From contig OZ020593.1 in the NCBI GenBank assembly GCA_963971535.1, positions 36,656,799-36,720,798 of the forward strand: a stretch of DNA of 64,000 bases, written 5' to 3'. The notes beneath the pieces are model-generated. The model did no database searches, was not told where the DNA came from, and worked only from the letters and a program-made list of their open reading frames with translations. The stretch is from Notolepis coatsorum. Taxonomy: Eukaryota; Chordata; Actinopteri; Aulopiformes; Paralepididae. Of the stretch, positions 1 to 10,998 are shown piece by piece (position 1 is the first letter of the stretch; every line of letters starts with the position of its first letter). A program made the position numbers and the translations under genes.

Positions 1-1116
1 GGCAAAGGAATGTGCGTAGGCAAATCAATAATGAATGTCCATTCTCTGGTTACGCAGGAGGTAATTATACAACCTGAATCTTAGGGAATTATATCTATGG
101 TACACTAGTAATATATAGCGGGAGATACTGGAAGGGTCCCCCCGGTTGTAAGCCAGCAGGGGTAGAGGATCTGTCGGTAGTAGAGAGTCTGGTCAACGAT
201 GACTAAGGAGACTCCAAGTACAGGAGACGGTGCAATAGTCTCTTGATCCACAGACGAATACAGCTGTTCTCCGTAGACTGTAGCTCCACAGTGAAGAAAG
301 CTAGCCGGCCTCAGGCTCTCTGAGGCGCAGACTCGACGTGGCTCCTCACAGGGTAAATCCCACACGTGTAGGCGTCGGCGATTCTCCGCTCCATAAATCA
401 CAGGACCAAAACAAATATAATCCAGCCGCAAAGGGCTATGTAGTCGTCGGGTAGATTAATCCAGTGTACATGTCCACACGGTTCTCGTCTAGGTCTCCTC
501 GGGTGAAAGCGCCATGAAAGCAGCCCAGCCTGGATAAGCACTCTAGCTGGTACGAGGAAGCGTTGGTGATGCTGGTCACTGTAGAACTTTAGCCGCACGA
601 TACACTATACACAAATAGACTATTACTGACTTAATAGAAATATGTCGCACTCGACGGTATAGCGCCAAACTCTGACAATTCAGTTATTAATTCGCACGCG
701 GTCTCAATGCTCTATTTTGGGCCAAACAGGCCATACTTCACCGCACGGAGTATCGTGGGTGAGGCTTCAACTTATTGGGTAACTCTACTTCTGTATTCAC
801 CTGCGCCATATTTATATGCACGGCGAACAATCTAGTGCCAACCTCATTTCTGTCTCGTATCCCTGGGCAAGGCCGGGCATGTACAGACATGTCTTGACGG
901 TGGCCTTGAACCTGACTCTGGAGGCATGGCCCTGGCGCCTGTGGACCGCTGTCCAATAGGAGAATGAAATATTATGGTCTGTGTAACTAGGCTAAAGGGA
1001 TATTCCGTGTATATGTACAAGGAATATACAAGGGATATCAAACGATATACAAATACTATGCAATATATATCAATCAATAAATATATATATTCGGTTTAAT
1101 CTGATCCTTTGTAACA
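1..1116 (-). repeat. BEL copy 1 3' LTR (truncated by window start)
   Basis: This matches 7707-8822 base for base apart from a few substitutions, such as G/T near position 126 and a cluster at 665-755. Small open frames inside it are conserved only because the two LTRs are copies, and I give them no coding value. The LTR ends at 1116, just before the purine-rich tract. Confidence 0.93.
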
Positions 1117-1210
1117 GCCGCCTCCTAATTAGTCCCACCTAATTAGCTAAGCAGAGACAGATTAACCGCACTGTCCACTACTCAATGTCTGTTGTGAGGG
1201 GTCGGGCAGT

Positions 1211-2182
1211 TCACAAAGTCATGGGGTCATGGTCGTCATCGATAGTATCGGGGAGCCTTGGCAGTTCTATTAGCCTCGCCACGGGTCGGGTGTAGATCCG
1301 TCCTTGGACGAGCACTTCGGCTGCTCGGACCTTTCCGTCGGCACCGGTGATCACTTTGCTTACGCGGCCAGCCGGCCACATAGCTCGGGGTAGTGACTGG
1401 TCGATAATCATGACGACTGTTCCTTCTGTCAAATTGTCTCTCTCTTTCACCCATTTCTGGCGGGTCTGTAGAGACGGTAGATAGTGGAGTAGGAAGCTGT
1501 TCCAAAACTTGTCAGCCAATACTTGACTGTACCTCCACATTCTTCGGCCGTTCGCTTCTTCAGGCCTGTACATTGTCTGTGGTAGCGCGGGGTCCAGCCG
1601 CCCCATCAAGAGTGTGTTGGGGGTGACTGGGTCGACATCTGCTACATCACTTGAGACGTAACCGAGGGGCTTTGAGTTCAATACTCCCTCGATCTCCGTG
1701 AGGACTGTCATTAGGACTTCTTCCGCCACGGTCTGGGCCCCAAGCACGGCGTACAGGGCTGTCTTTATTGAACGTACTTCTCGTTCCCAAGTTCCACCGA
1801 AGTGAGGTGCGTTCGGGGGATTAAACTGGAAGTCAATCTGGGATGGAGCGAGGTGGGTCTTAAGTTCTGGGCCCATAGCTTGGAAGCTCTCTCTCAGCTC
1901 TCTTTCTCCGCCTTTGAAGTTTGTCCCGTGATCAGACAATAATATAGACTGTTTGCCTTTCCGCGATGTGAATCTTCGGAAGGCCATAAGGAATGAGTCT
2001 GTGCTCATGGTTGGAAGGAGTTCTATATGCATCGCTCGGGTGGTCATGCATTTGAATACAATACCCCACCGCTTCTCGGTTCCTCTTCCTTTCTTTATAT
2101 ACAGCGGGCCGAAACAGTCCATACCGGTGGAGTGAAAAGGCTTGTCGCCGAGTCGGAGGCGACAGGGAGGTAGGTCAGCCAT
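1211..2182 (-). pseudogene. pol: BEL copy 1 pol C-terminal part: integrase core and DUF5641 domain
   Basis: This is the 3' portion of the copy 1 polyprotein. It carries the integrase catalytic core: the first Asp in GMDCFGPL, the second in SDHGTNF, and the Glu in the GGTWEREV context. The C-terminal domain typical of BEL integrases follows (WVKERDNL through PVARLIELP). It lies in the same frame as the upstream 1745-codon ORF, separated only by a TGA at 2204-2206 and seven sense codons, so it is the severed end of one polyprotein and not a separate gene. The ATG at 2182 is internal and probably not a true start. Integrase should insert the cDNA in the nucleus, but with this break it would be made only by readthrough or not at all. 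Confidence 0.9.
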
Positions 2183-2203
2183 CCGGGGTATACTGGGCTG
2201 CGC

Positions 2204-5200
2204 TCACCACTTACGACAGTCTAGACAGGTTCGCTGGAAGCGCCGCACTGCTTCTCTCCCTTGCAGTATCCAATAACGACGTCTGATCTCCGCGAAGACT
2301 CTCTCTGCCCCGGCGTGATGCACATCCTCGTCGTATTTCTTTATGATCAGCTCTGTGACCTTGTGTCGGCTGTTTAAGACTATCGGGTACTTGACGTCAT
2401 CCGGTAAGTCTGGAGCTCTCCGCAGACGACCACCCACTCTGATGAGACCATGGGCGTCGCTCTCAGGGGCTAGGTGGAGCAGTCTGCTGTCTGATGGGAC
2501 GGGCTTTGCTCCCTGTAGACAGTCTAGCTCATCGGGGAACGAGTCTCTCTGGGCTCGTTGTAGTAGAAGAAGTTCTGCTTCTTCGTAGTCAGCTGCTGTA
2601 ATGTCAGTAGTGAGCTGAACCTCTGGGTGGTGCCACAGGAATGTCTTTAGCTGCGCACTCTCTAGGGTGAGGCAATCGTCTATGTCGGGGTCTGTGGAGA
2701 CGAGTGTGTTCAATCCACAGAACATAGATTTCTTGTTTTCGGCCTCCTCTTTACTCGCTTCCCGTGGGGTGGGTGTAGGCCACTCTTCTTCCGGGAGCTT
2801 GAGGAACTCTGGCCCGTCACTGTATAGGTTGTGACGGGTGAGGTCATCCAGGGACATTCCCCGGGTGATGACGTCAGCTGGGTTGTGTTTTGTGTCCACA
2901 TACCTCCAGCTTGCTACTTCTGTTAAATCTTGAATCTCTGTGACTCTGACTCCCACGAAGACCTTGTATCTGCACGAATCAGACCGGATCCATGTGAGTA
3001 CTGTCGTGGAGTCTGACCACAAGATTGTTCTTTGCACCGGAATGGTGAGTTCACGTTGGATTAACGTGGCGAGTTGCGCTCCTGCTAGGGCTGCGCAGAG
3101 CTCTAGACGCGGGATAGATTGTTGCTTTCGTGGGGCTATTCTTGAGCGAGCCAGGATGAAAGCAGTATGTATTTCTCCTCCCTCCTCTCGGGCACGCAAG
3201 TAGGCCACCGAACCGTAGGCTACTTCGGAGGCGTCGCTGAAGACGTGCAGGTCCATCCGGCACGTCTCCGGCCTCACTGTGGGTGGGAAGTAGCTGCGGC
3301 GTATGTTGACACCTGGGAGTGAGCTGAGTTCCGTCTCCCACTCTCTCCATGTGGATGCAAGGTGCTCGGGTATGGGGTCGTCCCAGCCCTGGTCCTTGTC
3401 CCATAACGCTCTTACAATCATCTTTGCCCTGGTGGTGTAAGGTAGAATACATCCCAACGGGTCATATTGTCTGGCGAGTGTTCTGTATACACTCCGTCTG
3501 GTGGTCGGTAGTGCAGTCGACCTTCCCTGCTCCTTGGTCAGGGGTGTGTGTTTATAATGGAGCGAGTCTGTTTTGAAGCGCCAGACTAGTCCTAATGTCA
3601 TTTCTTGGGCTTCTCCTGGGATGGTCGCCATCCAGGTCTCGCTGCTTGCTGCCTTGTCCTCGGGGGAGAGGCTGCGCAATACTTGCGGGTCGCTGCTGGC
3701 CCACTGCCTGAGATCAAAGCCGCCTTTGATCAGGGAGGCGCGGAGCTTGAGTAGAAGGGCCTCGGCTTCTTCTGGCGTCGAGACGCTTTGCAGACAGTTG
3801 TCCACGTAGAAACTATTTCCTACACTTTGTCGGACCTCTTCATCAGCTGCTGGGTCCTCTGCGACGTGTTTTTGCAGTGCAAACGTAGCACAGCATGGGC
3901 TGCATGTGGTTCCGAAAGGGAGGACTTCCCATTGATAGATGGCTGGTTGCTCATCCCCGATCCTCTCTCTCCATAGGAACCGCAGCAGGGGCTTGTCCTC
4001 CTCCACTAGTCTCACCTGCAGGAACATCCCTTTGATGTCGCCGCTGATGGCCACCTTGTCTTGGCGGAAACGTAGTAACACGCCTAGTAGAGAGGGGCCG
4101 AGTGTTGGGCCGGGCAAGAGCTCTTTATTCAGATTTTGTGATCCGATCTGGTAGCTGCAGTTGAACACAATACGATCCTTGCCGTTGTGGTGGACTTTGT
4201 GGTGCGGCACGTACCATGATTCGGTCGTCTGATTGGCCTCTTTAATGTCAATTTTCTTTATGTGTCCCGCTGTGATTAGCTTGTTAATCTCAGCGCGGTA
4301 CACCGTCTCTTGAGCGGGGTCTCTGGCTAGGCGCCGCTCTGTGTTCAATAGATACCGCTCCGTCGCTTCTTTTGGGGCGTGGAAGGTAGGCATACCCTCT
4401 CGCCTCAGGAGTGGAGTTGCGTATCTCATCACTCCGTTGACTTTGACTCTCTTTGTCCCCTGCTCGAGGAGGGCTATAGCGTAAATGTCTTCCTTGGAAC
4501 GAATGTCTTTCTTTTCGTTCTTAAAGGGCATTGTCTCTAGTGTCCATAGCCTCTCGACATGCTGTAGGAGGGTGGTGTCTTCTTCTGTCACTCTGGAGTG
4601 GAGGCAGTTAGTGGCTGCTGTTCGGTTAAGAGACTTAGCGAGGGGGCCTTGTAATGTCCATCCTAGGCGGGTCTCGACTGCTGCAGGACAGCCTCTGGGC
4701 CCTGTGTGGACCCGGTCTATCGGGACGATGAGGTCTGCATGGTCGGAGCCTATCAGCAGGGTCGGGGTGGCACCGTCTATGAGCGGTATAGGTAGTTGAC
4801 GCAGGTGCACATATTTATCCATCAGCTTGGCGATGGGGTAGGTGTACTGCGACAGGCCTATTTCTTGGCTGGTGAAAGCGTTAGTAATCCTATACCGTCT
4901 CTCTGGCTGCCCGCTTGCTGCGATAGTGAAGGAGACATTCTCGCCCTTTATCGTCTTTAGATCTCTTCTTATTGTCCGAATCGTCATCTGGTTTTCGCTC
5001 CCCCACAGCCCCAGCTGGGCCGCAGCGGACGCGAGGAGAAGGGTCTTCTCTGACCCGTCGTCAAGGACGGCGTAAGTGTCCATGACCTTATCTTGGTAAC
5101 TCAGTGTTACGCGGACCACCTTTAAGAGCACCCGGGCGCCCCCGCTGCTGGCGGGGTCAATGTACATAACACTTGCCTTTGTGCTGCTTGAGGGTGCAGG

Positions 5201-7441
5201 CTTTCTTCTGTTACTGTCGTGTAGGACATCTAGGTGGGCTCCGTCACACCGATTACACCTCTTCTTTAAGCGGCAATCGGCTGCCATGTGACTGCGCGCA
5301 CATCGGTAACAGCGTCGGTTGGACTTTATCCATTGACTCACCTCGTCGGCGGTCATCTTCTTGAACGTGTCACATTGTGACAACCAGTGTTCCTTTTCGC
5401 AGTACGGGCACACCATCTTCCACTTCTCTTTCATCGAGGGGGTACTGTGGTTCTTGCTGCTCGGTACTGATTCTGATTGGTGCATAACGGTCACCAATCT
5501 TCGGCCATCGTTTGCTCTCCTAAGTCCCTCTCTGGAGCTTGGGGTGCTCCGCATGAACGTATCCAACCGTAGGCTGTTGACTTCTCTCGCCAGGAAGTCG
5601 GCTAGGTCTAGGAGGGATGGCTCGGGACCGTTAGGATCACGGTGGTCTCTTTGCCGCCTGAAGCGCTCTTGTCGGGCGGGCGGAAGCTTCTCTAAAATCC
5701 TCTCGACATTAGAGTTTGCGTACAGTTCGTGCATACCCTTTTCTCTTTGCGCCCCCAGCATCCCTACCAGGGATTGTACCTTGATAGACAGGTCATCTAG
5801 TGAGCGATTGTCTGTGGCTGGGGGTAGGCGGTCAATATGCCTTATCTCTTGTATTACGTAGTCCCATATGCGTCCATATCTTTGGTCGAGTGCTGCTAGA
5901 GCCGCTGTGTATGGGGTAGTAGAGGTGGCATAGGCCAGCGCTATATTGTGCGCTCGGGGCACATTGAGGTGCTTCAGTAGGATAGCATACTTGTACGGTT
6001 CATCAGCTACATCGGACATCATTGTCTCTAAGCACATTCGTAGCTCCGTGTACTGTGCTCTGTTCTCGTGGGTGAAGTCCGGAAACGTCGGTGTGCCAAT
6101 GTATGATGCCATGGATGGCTGGCACATCGGTGAGCGTTGGAAGAGAGGCCTCCTAGGCGAGTCTCCTCTTACGCCTCTTGGTGGGCTGGTACCTGCTGGG
6201 TACCATGGCCCGCGTATCCAGGTGCTGTTCCTCGGGGCTGGTCGTGCGTCAAGCTCACCCGTGAATTGAGTCGGGGGTCTGTAGCGCAGAGCCGCGGGGG
6301 TAGAGCCTGGGCTGTACCGGACCTCCTGGTCCTGTGGAGTACTGTGCTGCTGTCGGGCTTGACTCTCCTCCTCTCCCTCTTCTTCTTCCTCTGGCAGGTC
6401 CTCTAGATCCTGTAGTCGTCTATTTAGCCTCTCCGCGGTGTAGACCGTTTCTTCCTTGTAGCTGGGTCTCACTTGGACCGGTCGGGGAAGGGGTTCGGAG
6501 GGGGGTATAGGCTCTCTCTGGTGGTCGGGCTCAGGGTCGCTTGATCGGGTAGGGGAGGGTGCCCTTGACCCTTGTCTTGACGAGGCCCTGGAACCCCGTG
6601 CGGAGGGAGGGGGTGTTGCCCTGGTGATCAGCTGCTCCATTATCTGCGCTTGTAATCGGTCGCGCTCGGCTTCACGCTTGGTGAGAGCGAGGTCGCGCTC
6701 TGCTTCTCTTTGGGCACCGGCAGCGGCGCGCTGGGCTTCGGCGGCGGCGCGCTGGGCTTCGGCCCGGTCCCTTACCATATTCTCTTCCGTCTGAAGGCGT
6801 CTAATCTCTAGACGTATACGATCTTCGTCGCTCCGTTGCTGCGCCTGAAGGCGTTCTCTTTCCATGGAAGAATGTTCGCGCTCACTAAGCGTCTGTGCTT
6901 GGAGTCGATCGCGCTCTGTTGAGGCTGCTAGGCTGGCGAGGAATGCCTGTGCCAGCATCTTGTCCGCCTCGCTGGGGGAAGACGCTGGTTGAGGTGATCC
7001 GCTCCTGGCAGTACTCGTTGGAGATCTGTTCTCCTGTGGCGAGTCCTGGAGATCCATCTCCGGGGTGCTCTCCTCTTCTTGTAGCGGGTAGAGTTCCATC
7101 CCTGGAGAGCTGTCTTTATCCTGGAGCTCTCCGGGGACTACTTCTTCGGTCTTGGCGGGGGGTAAAGTCATGTCGGGTCCCTCCTGGTCCCTACCGTGAG
7201 CTTGGTCAGTTACGTTAGAACCCACTAGGGCCTCTATTGGCGGGGTAGCCTGGTCGATAGGGTCGGACATAATTTTACTATCTACTTTTTCCGCGTTTAC
7301 CGTCTGTAGAAAGCTAGGTAGTATATTGGCAACGTAATCCTCTAAGTACTGAGGTGTCTGCCGTCTACGCTGCGGGCGATCTACTTTAGGAGAACCGTTT
7401 TGTGGAGTGTTCATCATTGGCCATGTCAATATTAATACCAC
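2204..7441 (-). CDS. gag-pol: BEL copy 1 Gag-protease-RT-RNase H polyprotein, interrupted in integrase
   Basis: This 1745-codon frame encodes the structural and replication proteins of a BEL/Pao element. In order: an acidic and Ser/Pro-rich N-terminus; a charged coiled-coil-like stretch rich in ERDRLQAQ-type repeats (residues about 160-280); a Gag core; three CX2CX3HX4C/H zinc knuckles (about 677-725); an A17-type aspartic protease with LDDGSE (about 792); a reverse transcriptase with the box FYVDN (about 1210), the BEL form of YVDD; RNase H with FSDASE and WSDSTT (about 1402 and 1477); and the His/Cys zinc-binding N-terminus of integrase. It stops at an in-frame TGA (2204-2206) before the integrase core. 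The first ATG at 7441 lies 26 nt after the primer site; the MM pair nine codons in is an alternative start. Confidence 0.93.
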   Translation of the reverse strand: MVLILTWPMMNTPQNGSPKVDRPQRRRQTPQYLEDYVANILPSFLQTVNAEKVDSKIMSDPIDQATPPIEALVGSNVTDQAHGRDQEGPDMTLPPAKTEEVVPGELQDKDSSPGMELYPLQEEESTPEMDLQDSPQENRSPTSTARSGSPQPASSPSEADKMLAQAFLASLAASTERDRLQAQTLSEREHSSMERERLQAQQRSDEDRIRLEIRRLQTEENMVRDRAEAQRAAAEAQRAAAGAQREAERDLALTKREAERDRLQAQIMEQLITRATPPPSARGSRASSRQGSRAPSPTRSSDPEPDHQREPIPPSEPLPRPVQVRPSYKEETVYTAERLNRRLQDLEDLPEEEEEGEEESQARQQHSTPQDQEVRYSPGSTPAALRYRPPTQFTGELDARPAPRNSTWIRGPWYPAGTSPPRGVRGDSPRRPLFQRSPMCQPSMASYIGTPTFPDFTHENRAQYTELRMCLETMMSDVADEPYKYAILLKHLNVPRAHNIALAYATSTTPYTAALAALDQRYGRIWDYVIQEIRHIDRLPPATDNRSLDDLSIKVQSLVGMLGAQREKGMHELYANSNVERILEKLPPARQERFRRQRDHRDPNGPEPSLLDLADFLAREVNSLRLDTFMRSTPSSREGLRRANDGRRLVTVMHQSESVPSSKNHSTPSMKEKWKMVCPYCEKEHWLSQCDTFKKMTADEVSQWIKSNRRCYRCARSHMAADCRLKKRCNRCDGAHLDVLHDSNRRKPAPSSSTKASVMYIDPASSGGARVLLKVVRVTLSYQDKVMDTYAVLDDGSEKTLLLASAAAQLGLWGSENQMTIRTIRRDLKTIKGENVSFTIAASGQPERRYRITNAFTSQEIGLSQYTYPIAKLMDKYVHLRQLPIPLIDGATPTLLIGSDHADLIVPIDRVHTGPRGCPAAVETRLGWTLQGPLAKSLNRTAATNCLHSRVTEEDTTLLQHVERLWTLETMPFKNEKKDIRSKEDIYAIALLEQGTKRVKVNGVMRYATPLLRREGMPTFHAPKEATERYLLNTERRLARDPAQETVYRAEINKLITAGHIKKIDIKEANQTTESWYVPHHKVHHNGKDRIVFNCSYQIGSQNLNKELLPGPTLGPSLLGVLLRFRQDKVAISGDIKGMFLQVRLVEEDKPLLRFLWRERIGDEQPAIYQWEVLPFGTTCSPCCATFALQKHVAEDPAADEEVRQSVGNSFYVDNCLQSVSTPEEAEALLLKLRASLIKGGFDLRQWASSDPQVLRSLSPEDKAASSETWMATIPGEAQEMTLGLVWRFKTDSLHYKHTPLTKEQGRSTALPTTRRSVYRTLARQYDPLGCILPYTTRAKMIVRALWDKDQGWDDPIPEHLASTWREWETELSSLPGVNIRRSYFPPTVRPETCRMDLHVFSDASEVAYGSVAYLRAREEGGEIHTAFILARSRIAPRKQQSIPRLELCAALAGAQLATLIQRELTIPVQRTILWSDSTTVLTWIRSDSCRYKVFVGVRVTEIQDLTEVASWRYVDTKHNPADVITRGMSLDDLTRHNLYSDGPEFLKLPEEEWPTPTPREASKEEAENKKSMFCGLNTLVSTDPDIDDCLTLESAQLKTFLWHHPEVQLTTDITAADYEEAELLLLQRAQRDSFPDELDCLQGAKPVPSDSRLLHLAPESDAHGLIRVGGRLRRAPDLPDDVKYPIVLNSRHKVTELIIKKYDEDVHHAGAERVFAEIRRRYWILQGREAVRRFQRTCLDCRKW

Positions 7442-7466
7442 TATATTAATATTACACTAGTTACCA

Positions 7467-7483
7467 TCCGGCTCGAAGGACCA
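7467..7483 (-). promoter_or_regulatory. BEL copy 1 primer-binding site, tRNA-Tyr type
   Basis: On the plus strand the bases read as the 3' end of a tRNA including CCA (CCGGCTCGAAGGACCA). That matches the acceptor and T-arm end of vertebrate tRNA-Tyr, from my knowledge of that tRNA. It sits two bases inside the 5' LTR, where minus-strand cDNA priming is expected. Confidence 0.85.
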
Positions 7484-7485
7484 AT

Positions 7486-8822
7486 TGTAACTGAGGGGTA
7501 CAATTCCCTGACTGTATTGATAAGTATGGTATCATTAAACCACTACTGCTTTATGTACTTTAATTACTGGTCATACAGTACATGATATATAAATATGATG
7601 AACACTTCCCACAATGAATCGGTTCCACACAAAGTGGTAATTAAGTATTTATTGCAGCAAAAGGTACATAATATACTTCTCTATTTTACTTTGGATGCGC
7701 TTATAAGGCAAAGGAATGTGCGTAGGCAAATCAATAATGAATGTCCATTCTCTGGTTACGCAGGAGGTAATTATACAACCTGAATCTTAGGGAATTATAT
7801 CTATGGTACACTAGTAATATATAGCGTGAGATACTGGAAGGGTCCCCCCGGTTGTAAGCCAGCAGGGGTAGAGGATCTGTCGGTAGTAGAGAGTCTGGTC
7901 AACGATGACTAAGGAGACTCCAAGTACAGGAGACGGTGCAATAGTCTCTTGATCCACAGACGAATACAGCTGTTCTCCGTAGACTGTAGCTCCACAGTGA
8001 AGAAAGCTAGCCGGCCTCAGGCTCTCTGAGGCGCAGACTCGACGTGGCTCCTCACAGGGTAAATCCCACACGTGTAGGCGTCGGCGATTCTCCGCTCCAT
8101 AAATCACAGGACCAAAACAAATATAATCCAGCCGCAAAGGGCTATGTAGTCGTCGGGTAGATTAATCCAGTGTACATGTCCACACGGTTCTCGTCTAGGT
8201 ATCCTCGGGTGAAAGCGCCATGAAAGCAGCCCAGCCTGGATAAGCACTCTAGCTGGTACGAGGAAGCGTTGGTGATGCTGGTCACTGTAGAACTTTAGCC
8301 GCACGATACACTATACACAAATAGACTATTACTGACTTAATAGAAATATGTCGCACTCGACGGTATAGCGCCAAACTCTGACAATTCAGTTATTAATTCG
8401 CACGCAGTCTCAATGCTCTATTTGGGGCCAAACAGGCCATACTTCACTGCACAGAGTATCGTGGGTGAGGCTTCAACTTATTGGGTAACTCTACTTCTGT
8501 ATTCACCTGCGCCATATTTATATGCACGGCGAACAATCTAGTGCCAACCTCATTTCTGTCTCGTATCCCTGGGCAAGGCCGGGCATGTACAGACATGTCT
8601 TGACGGTGGCCTTGAACCTGACTCTGGAGGCATGGCCCTGGCGCCTGTGGACCGCTGTCCAATAGGAGAATGAAATATTATGGTCTGTGTAACTAGGCTA
8701 AAGGGATATTCCGTGTATATGTACAAGGAATATACAAGGGATATCAAACGATATACAAATACTATGCAATATATATCAATCAATAAATATATATATTCGG
8801 TTCAATCTGATCCTTTGTAACA
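7486..8822 (-). repeat. BEL copy 1 5' LTR (complete, 1337 bp)
   Basis: The boundaries are set by TGTAACTGAG at 7486 and TTTGTAACA at 8822, which make TG...CA ends on the coding strand. The transcript should start in this LTR and run leftward. The LTR ends share sequence with those of BEL copy 2, so the two are related subfamilies. Confidence 0.92.
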
Positions 8823-8907
8823 CTGAGCTTACAGTGTTTATGCACATAGTAGCATGAAAACTGGGACATGCATTGTTGTGATTCTCCATGTTGAAATGTT
8901 GACTGAT

Positions 8908-9060
8908 TTGGTTATATGGAGAGAACATTTATATTTTCATCAGTCTGCATCATTGATTTGGGTATATGGAGAGAAAATGTTATTTTTTTCATCAGTCTGC
9001 ATCATTGATTTGGGTATATGTAGATACATGAATTATATTTTCATCAGTCTACAGCATTGG
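8908..9060. repeat. Short tandem repeat, about 52-bp unit, three copies
   Basis: The motif CATCAGTCTGCATCATTGA recurs at 8938, 8990 and, diverged, 9042, a 52-bp spacing. Each copy is followed or preceded by GGTATATGGAGAGA-like sequence. The flanking stretch 8823-9500 holds no gene I can recognise; it includes a small perfect inverted repeat (CATATGAAAC...GTTTCATATG) near 9211-9234. Confidence 0.8.
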
Positions 9061-9519
9061 TCTTGTGTAGTGTTTGGTGAATTTATTGTATATTTGCACA
9101 TTCTCTGCGTACTTCACTTACGGTACTCTAATCACTGAGAAGTAGAATTGCTAAATGTGTTTTAGGTTAAGCACAGCAGTGTGTGTAACTGGTTCAAACA
9201 GAATTAAGTCATATGAAACGTGTGTTTCATATGGTAACAAAATTAGTGTATGGTTTTGACAAGTGTTTAATTTAGCAAAGGATTTGAGGTGTTCTGATAA
9301 TTGTGTGTGTGGTTGTGCTAATTGTGTGTTTTGAAACACCGGGCCCCGTTTTCAAAATCATGCTTAGGCAATTGAAAAAAAACTGTATTGTGTGTTTCAT
9401 TATATACATATGTTTCAGTCTTCTCATAAAAAAAAGATTAGATTTTTGGGTCTTTTCCTGCCTTTGGTCCGCTTTGCATTCACATCTCAAATGAACCGCA
9501 GCAGGGTTCACTTGCAAGA

Positions 9520-10131
9520 GTGAATGAGCTTTCACACCACCCCAAACCAACCGGACTATCCGAGGTTCGATTAAAGCTTATTATAGGACACTGGACATGG
9601 GTATGGATGGCTCCAGGTGCTGCTGCGTTAAAGTGCACATCTTCAATATCTGTACTATTTAAAAGCACAGTGCAGGACACACTCAAAGGTTATCGCACCT
9701 CAGAGATGGCAGTGGACATGTATGACAGGACAAAGGCCATATGTAATGACCTTTGGATTGAGGAACATACTACCAGCCAAAGGAGGAAGCAGAAAAGGAT
9801 GGACGAGTATGTAGTTGAGTCATATTGTGGCACAAGCTCAGACCTCAGCTCAGGAGATCAGCTGAGACAGAGACTGTTCTATCCAGTCGTCGACAGAATG
9901 CTGCAAGAGCTTGAGAGCAGGTCCTCATGAGTTGGATAACAACTTATGAGAGGCATACAGGCATGCTATCCAGCCTCAGACCAGTTTCTCTCAGTGGAAT
10001 TGCTGCAACCCCTCGCCACACATTACAATATCCAACTATTGCCAGAGGAGATCACAGTTGCAAAGTGTTTCCTGGTCAGGACAGGCAGAGATGCAGTCCC
10101 TACTATCCAAAGTGTCTTTTCCCTCCTGGAT
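9520..10131 (+). pseudogene. Decayed hAT-type transposase C-terminus (ZMYM1-like)
   Basis: The frame from 9520 and the continuation from 9946 are in the same phase, separated by stops at 9928-9930 and 9937-9939. The translated segments RGIQACYPASDQF, EEITVAKCFL and SVFSLLD match the C-terminal dimerisation region of the hAT-derived proteins annotated in fish as zinc finger MYM-type 1-like. The N-terminal half and the catalytic residues are missing. Sequence ending at 10541, rich in GGGGCT/AGCCCC and finishing in a GGCGTC..CACT-like end, could be the terminal inverted repeat of the same transposon. I treat this as a dead transposon fragment, not a host gene; two stops and the AAT insertion support that. 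Confidence 0.75.
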
Positions 10132-10330
<199 letters not shown>

Positions 10331-10476
10331 AAATTATAGGATCAAATGAAAACTACTTACTAAAAATGTTTAAAAGTACTAAAAACCAACAAAAAATACC
10401 AAACACTAACAAACATTCAGCACAGACAATGGTGACATCTAAAAAAAAAAAAAGAAAAAAATTACAATTTTTTTTG

Positions 10477-10541
10477 ATCCGGGGCTAGGAGAAAAACATC
10501 CGGGGCTAAAGCCCCAGAAGCCCAGGGCTAACGACGCCACT
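10477..10541 (+). repeat. Possible hAT terminal region
   Basis: Two GGGGCT boxes, a GGGGCTAAAGCCCC palindrome and the end ACGACGCCACT resemble the subterminal and terminal sequence of fish hAT elements. It lies just downstream of the hAT transposase relic, in the expected direction. The opposite end was not found. Confidence 0.45.
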
Positions 10542-10706
10542 CATTCCCAGTACATATGTATAAATGTACCGATATCGCCCCTTGAACACAAGGAGCATAG
10601 AGAGTCTTGTTTAAGCCCCATTCGGTTCAATCTTATAGGAGTCAGGTAAGTCCTATGAATATAATTAAGACAATATTTGTATCACTAACAATTATGTTTT
10701 ACATGT

Positions 10707-10942
10707 ACTAACGGATGGTACCGTGAGGCGCAGTCACAATGGACTTCAGATGTTGTGAAGTGACTGTGGCGAGTAGCGGTACTATGGGTTAAACTCACTC
10801 TCACCCTATAGACCAGTTACAAAGCAGTGAGTTAACTTCTTGGTATAGCGATCTGTGCTGTCGACCCGTGGTGCGGCAGACCACAGGTTCGAAACTCCCT
10901 CGGGGCATCGAAGTTTAAGGTGACCATGTCACAACCGTTACA
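10707..10942 (+). repeat. TRIM 5' LTR (about 236 bp)
   Basis: It is homologous to 10999-11101 plus about 11713-11842. It ends AACCGTTACA directly before the primer-binding site. Confidence 0.75.
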
Positions 10943-10943
10943 T

Positions 10944-10961
10944 TGGTGCCGTGACCCGGAT
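10944..10961 (+). promoter_or_regulatory. TRIM primer-binding site, tRNA-His type
   Basis: TGGTGCCGTGACCCGGAT is complementary to the 3' end of eukaryotic tRNA-His (one position differs from the usual GACTCGGAT). It begins one base after the LTR end. Confidence 0.75.
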
Positions 10962-10998
10962 GCCTTGGGTGGAGTGGAGTGAGTTTAGGAGGGGTGAG

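Larger units (their letters stand above)
1..8822 (-). mobile_element. BEL/Pao LTR retrotransposon, copy 1 (3' LTR cut by window edge)
   Basis: Bases 1-1116 repeat at 7707-8822, giving two same-direction LTRs around a minus-strand gag-pol region. I count about seven substitutions over the shared 1116 bp (roughly 0.6%), so this is a fairly young insertion. The LTR termini on the coding strand are TG...CA. The interior has a primer-binding site next to the right-hand (5') LTR and a short purine-rich stretch (GGAGGCGGC on the coding strand) next to the left-hand (3') LTR. The polyprotein order gag, protease, RT, RNase H, integrase with a DUF5641-type C-terminus is that of the BEL/Pao superfamily. 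The far-left 221 bp of the 3' LTR and its target-site duplication lie outside the window. Confidence 0.95.

Noticed and set aside
105..1077. Small minus-strand open frames in the BEL LTR (also at 7811-8783)
   Set aside because: They are conserved only because both LTRs are copies of one sequence; no family motif is visible and the position is regulatory.
2183..2206. Programmed stop-codon readthrough in BEL copy 1
   Set aside because: One copy with a CpG-type change is better explained by decay; no stimulatory structure was obvious.
7441..7486. An envelope gene in the BEL elements
   Set aside because: No frame with a signal peptide or membrane segment exists between pol and the 3' LTR in either copy.
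9520..10131. A possible host ZMYM1-like gene
   Set aside because: Only the C-terminal part remains, with two stops, a transposon tail inserted and hAT-like end sequence nearby.
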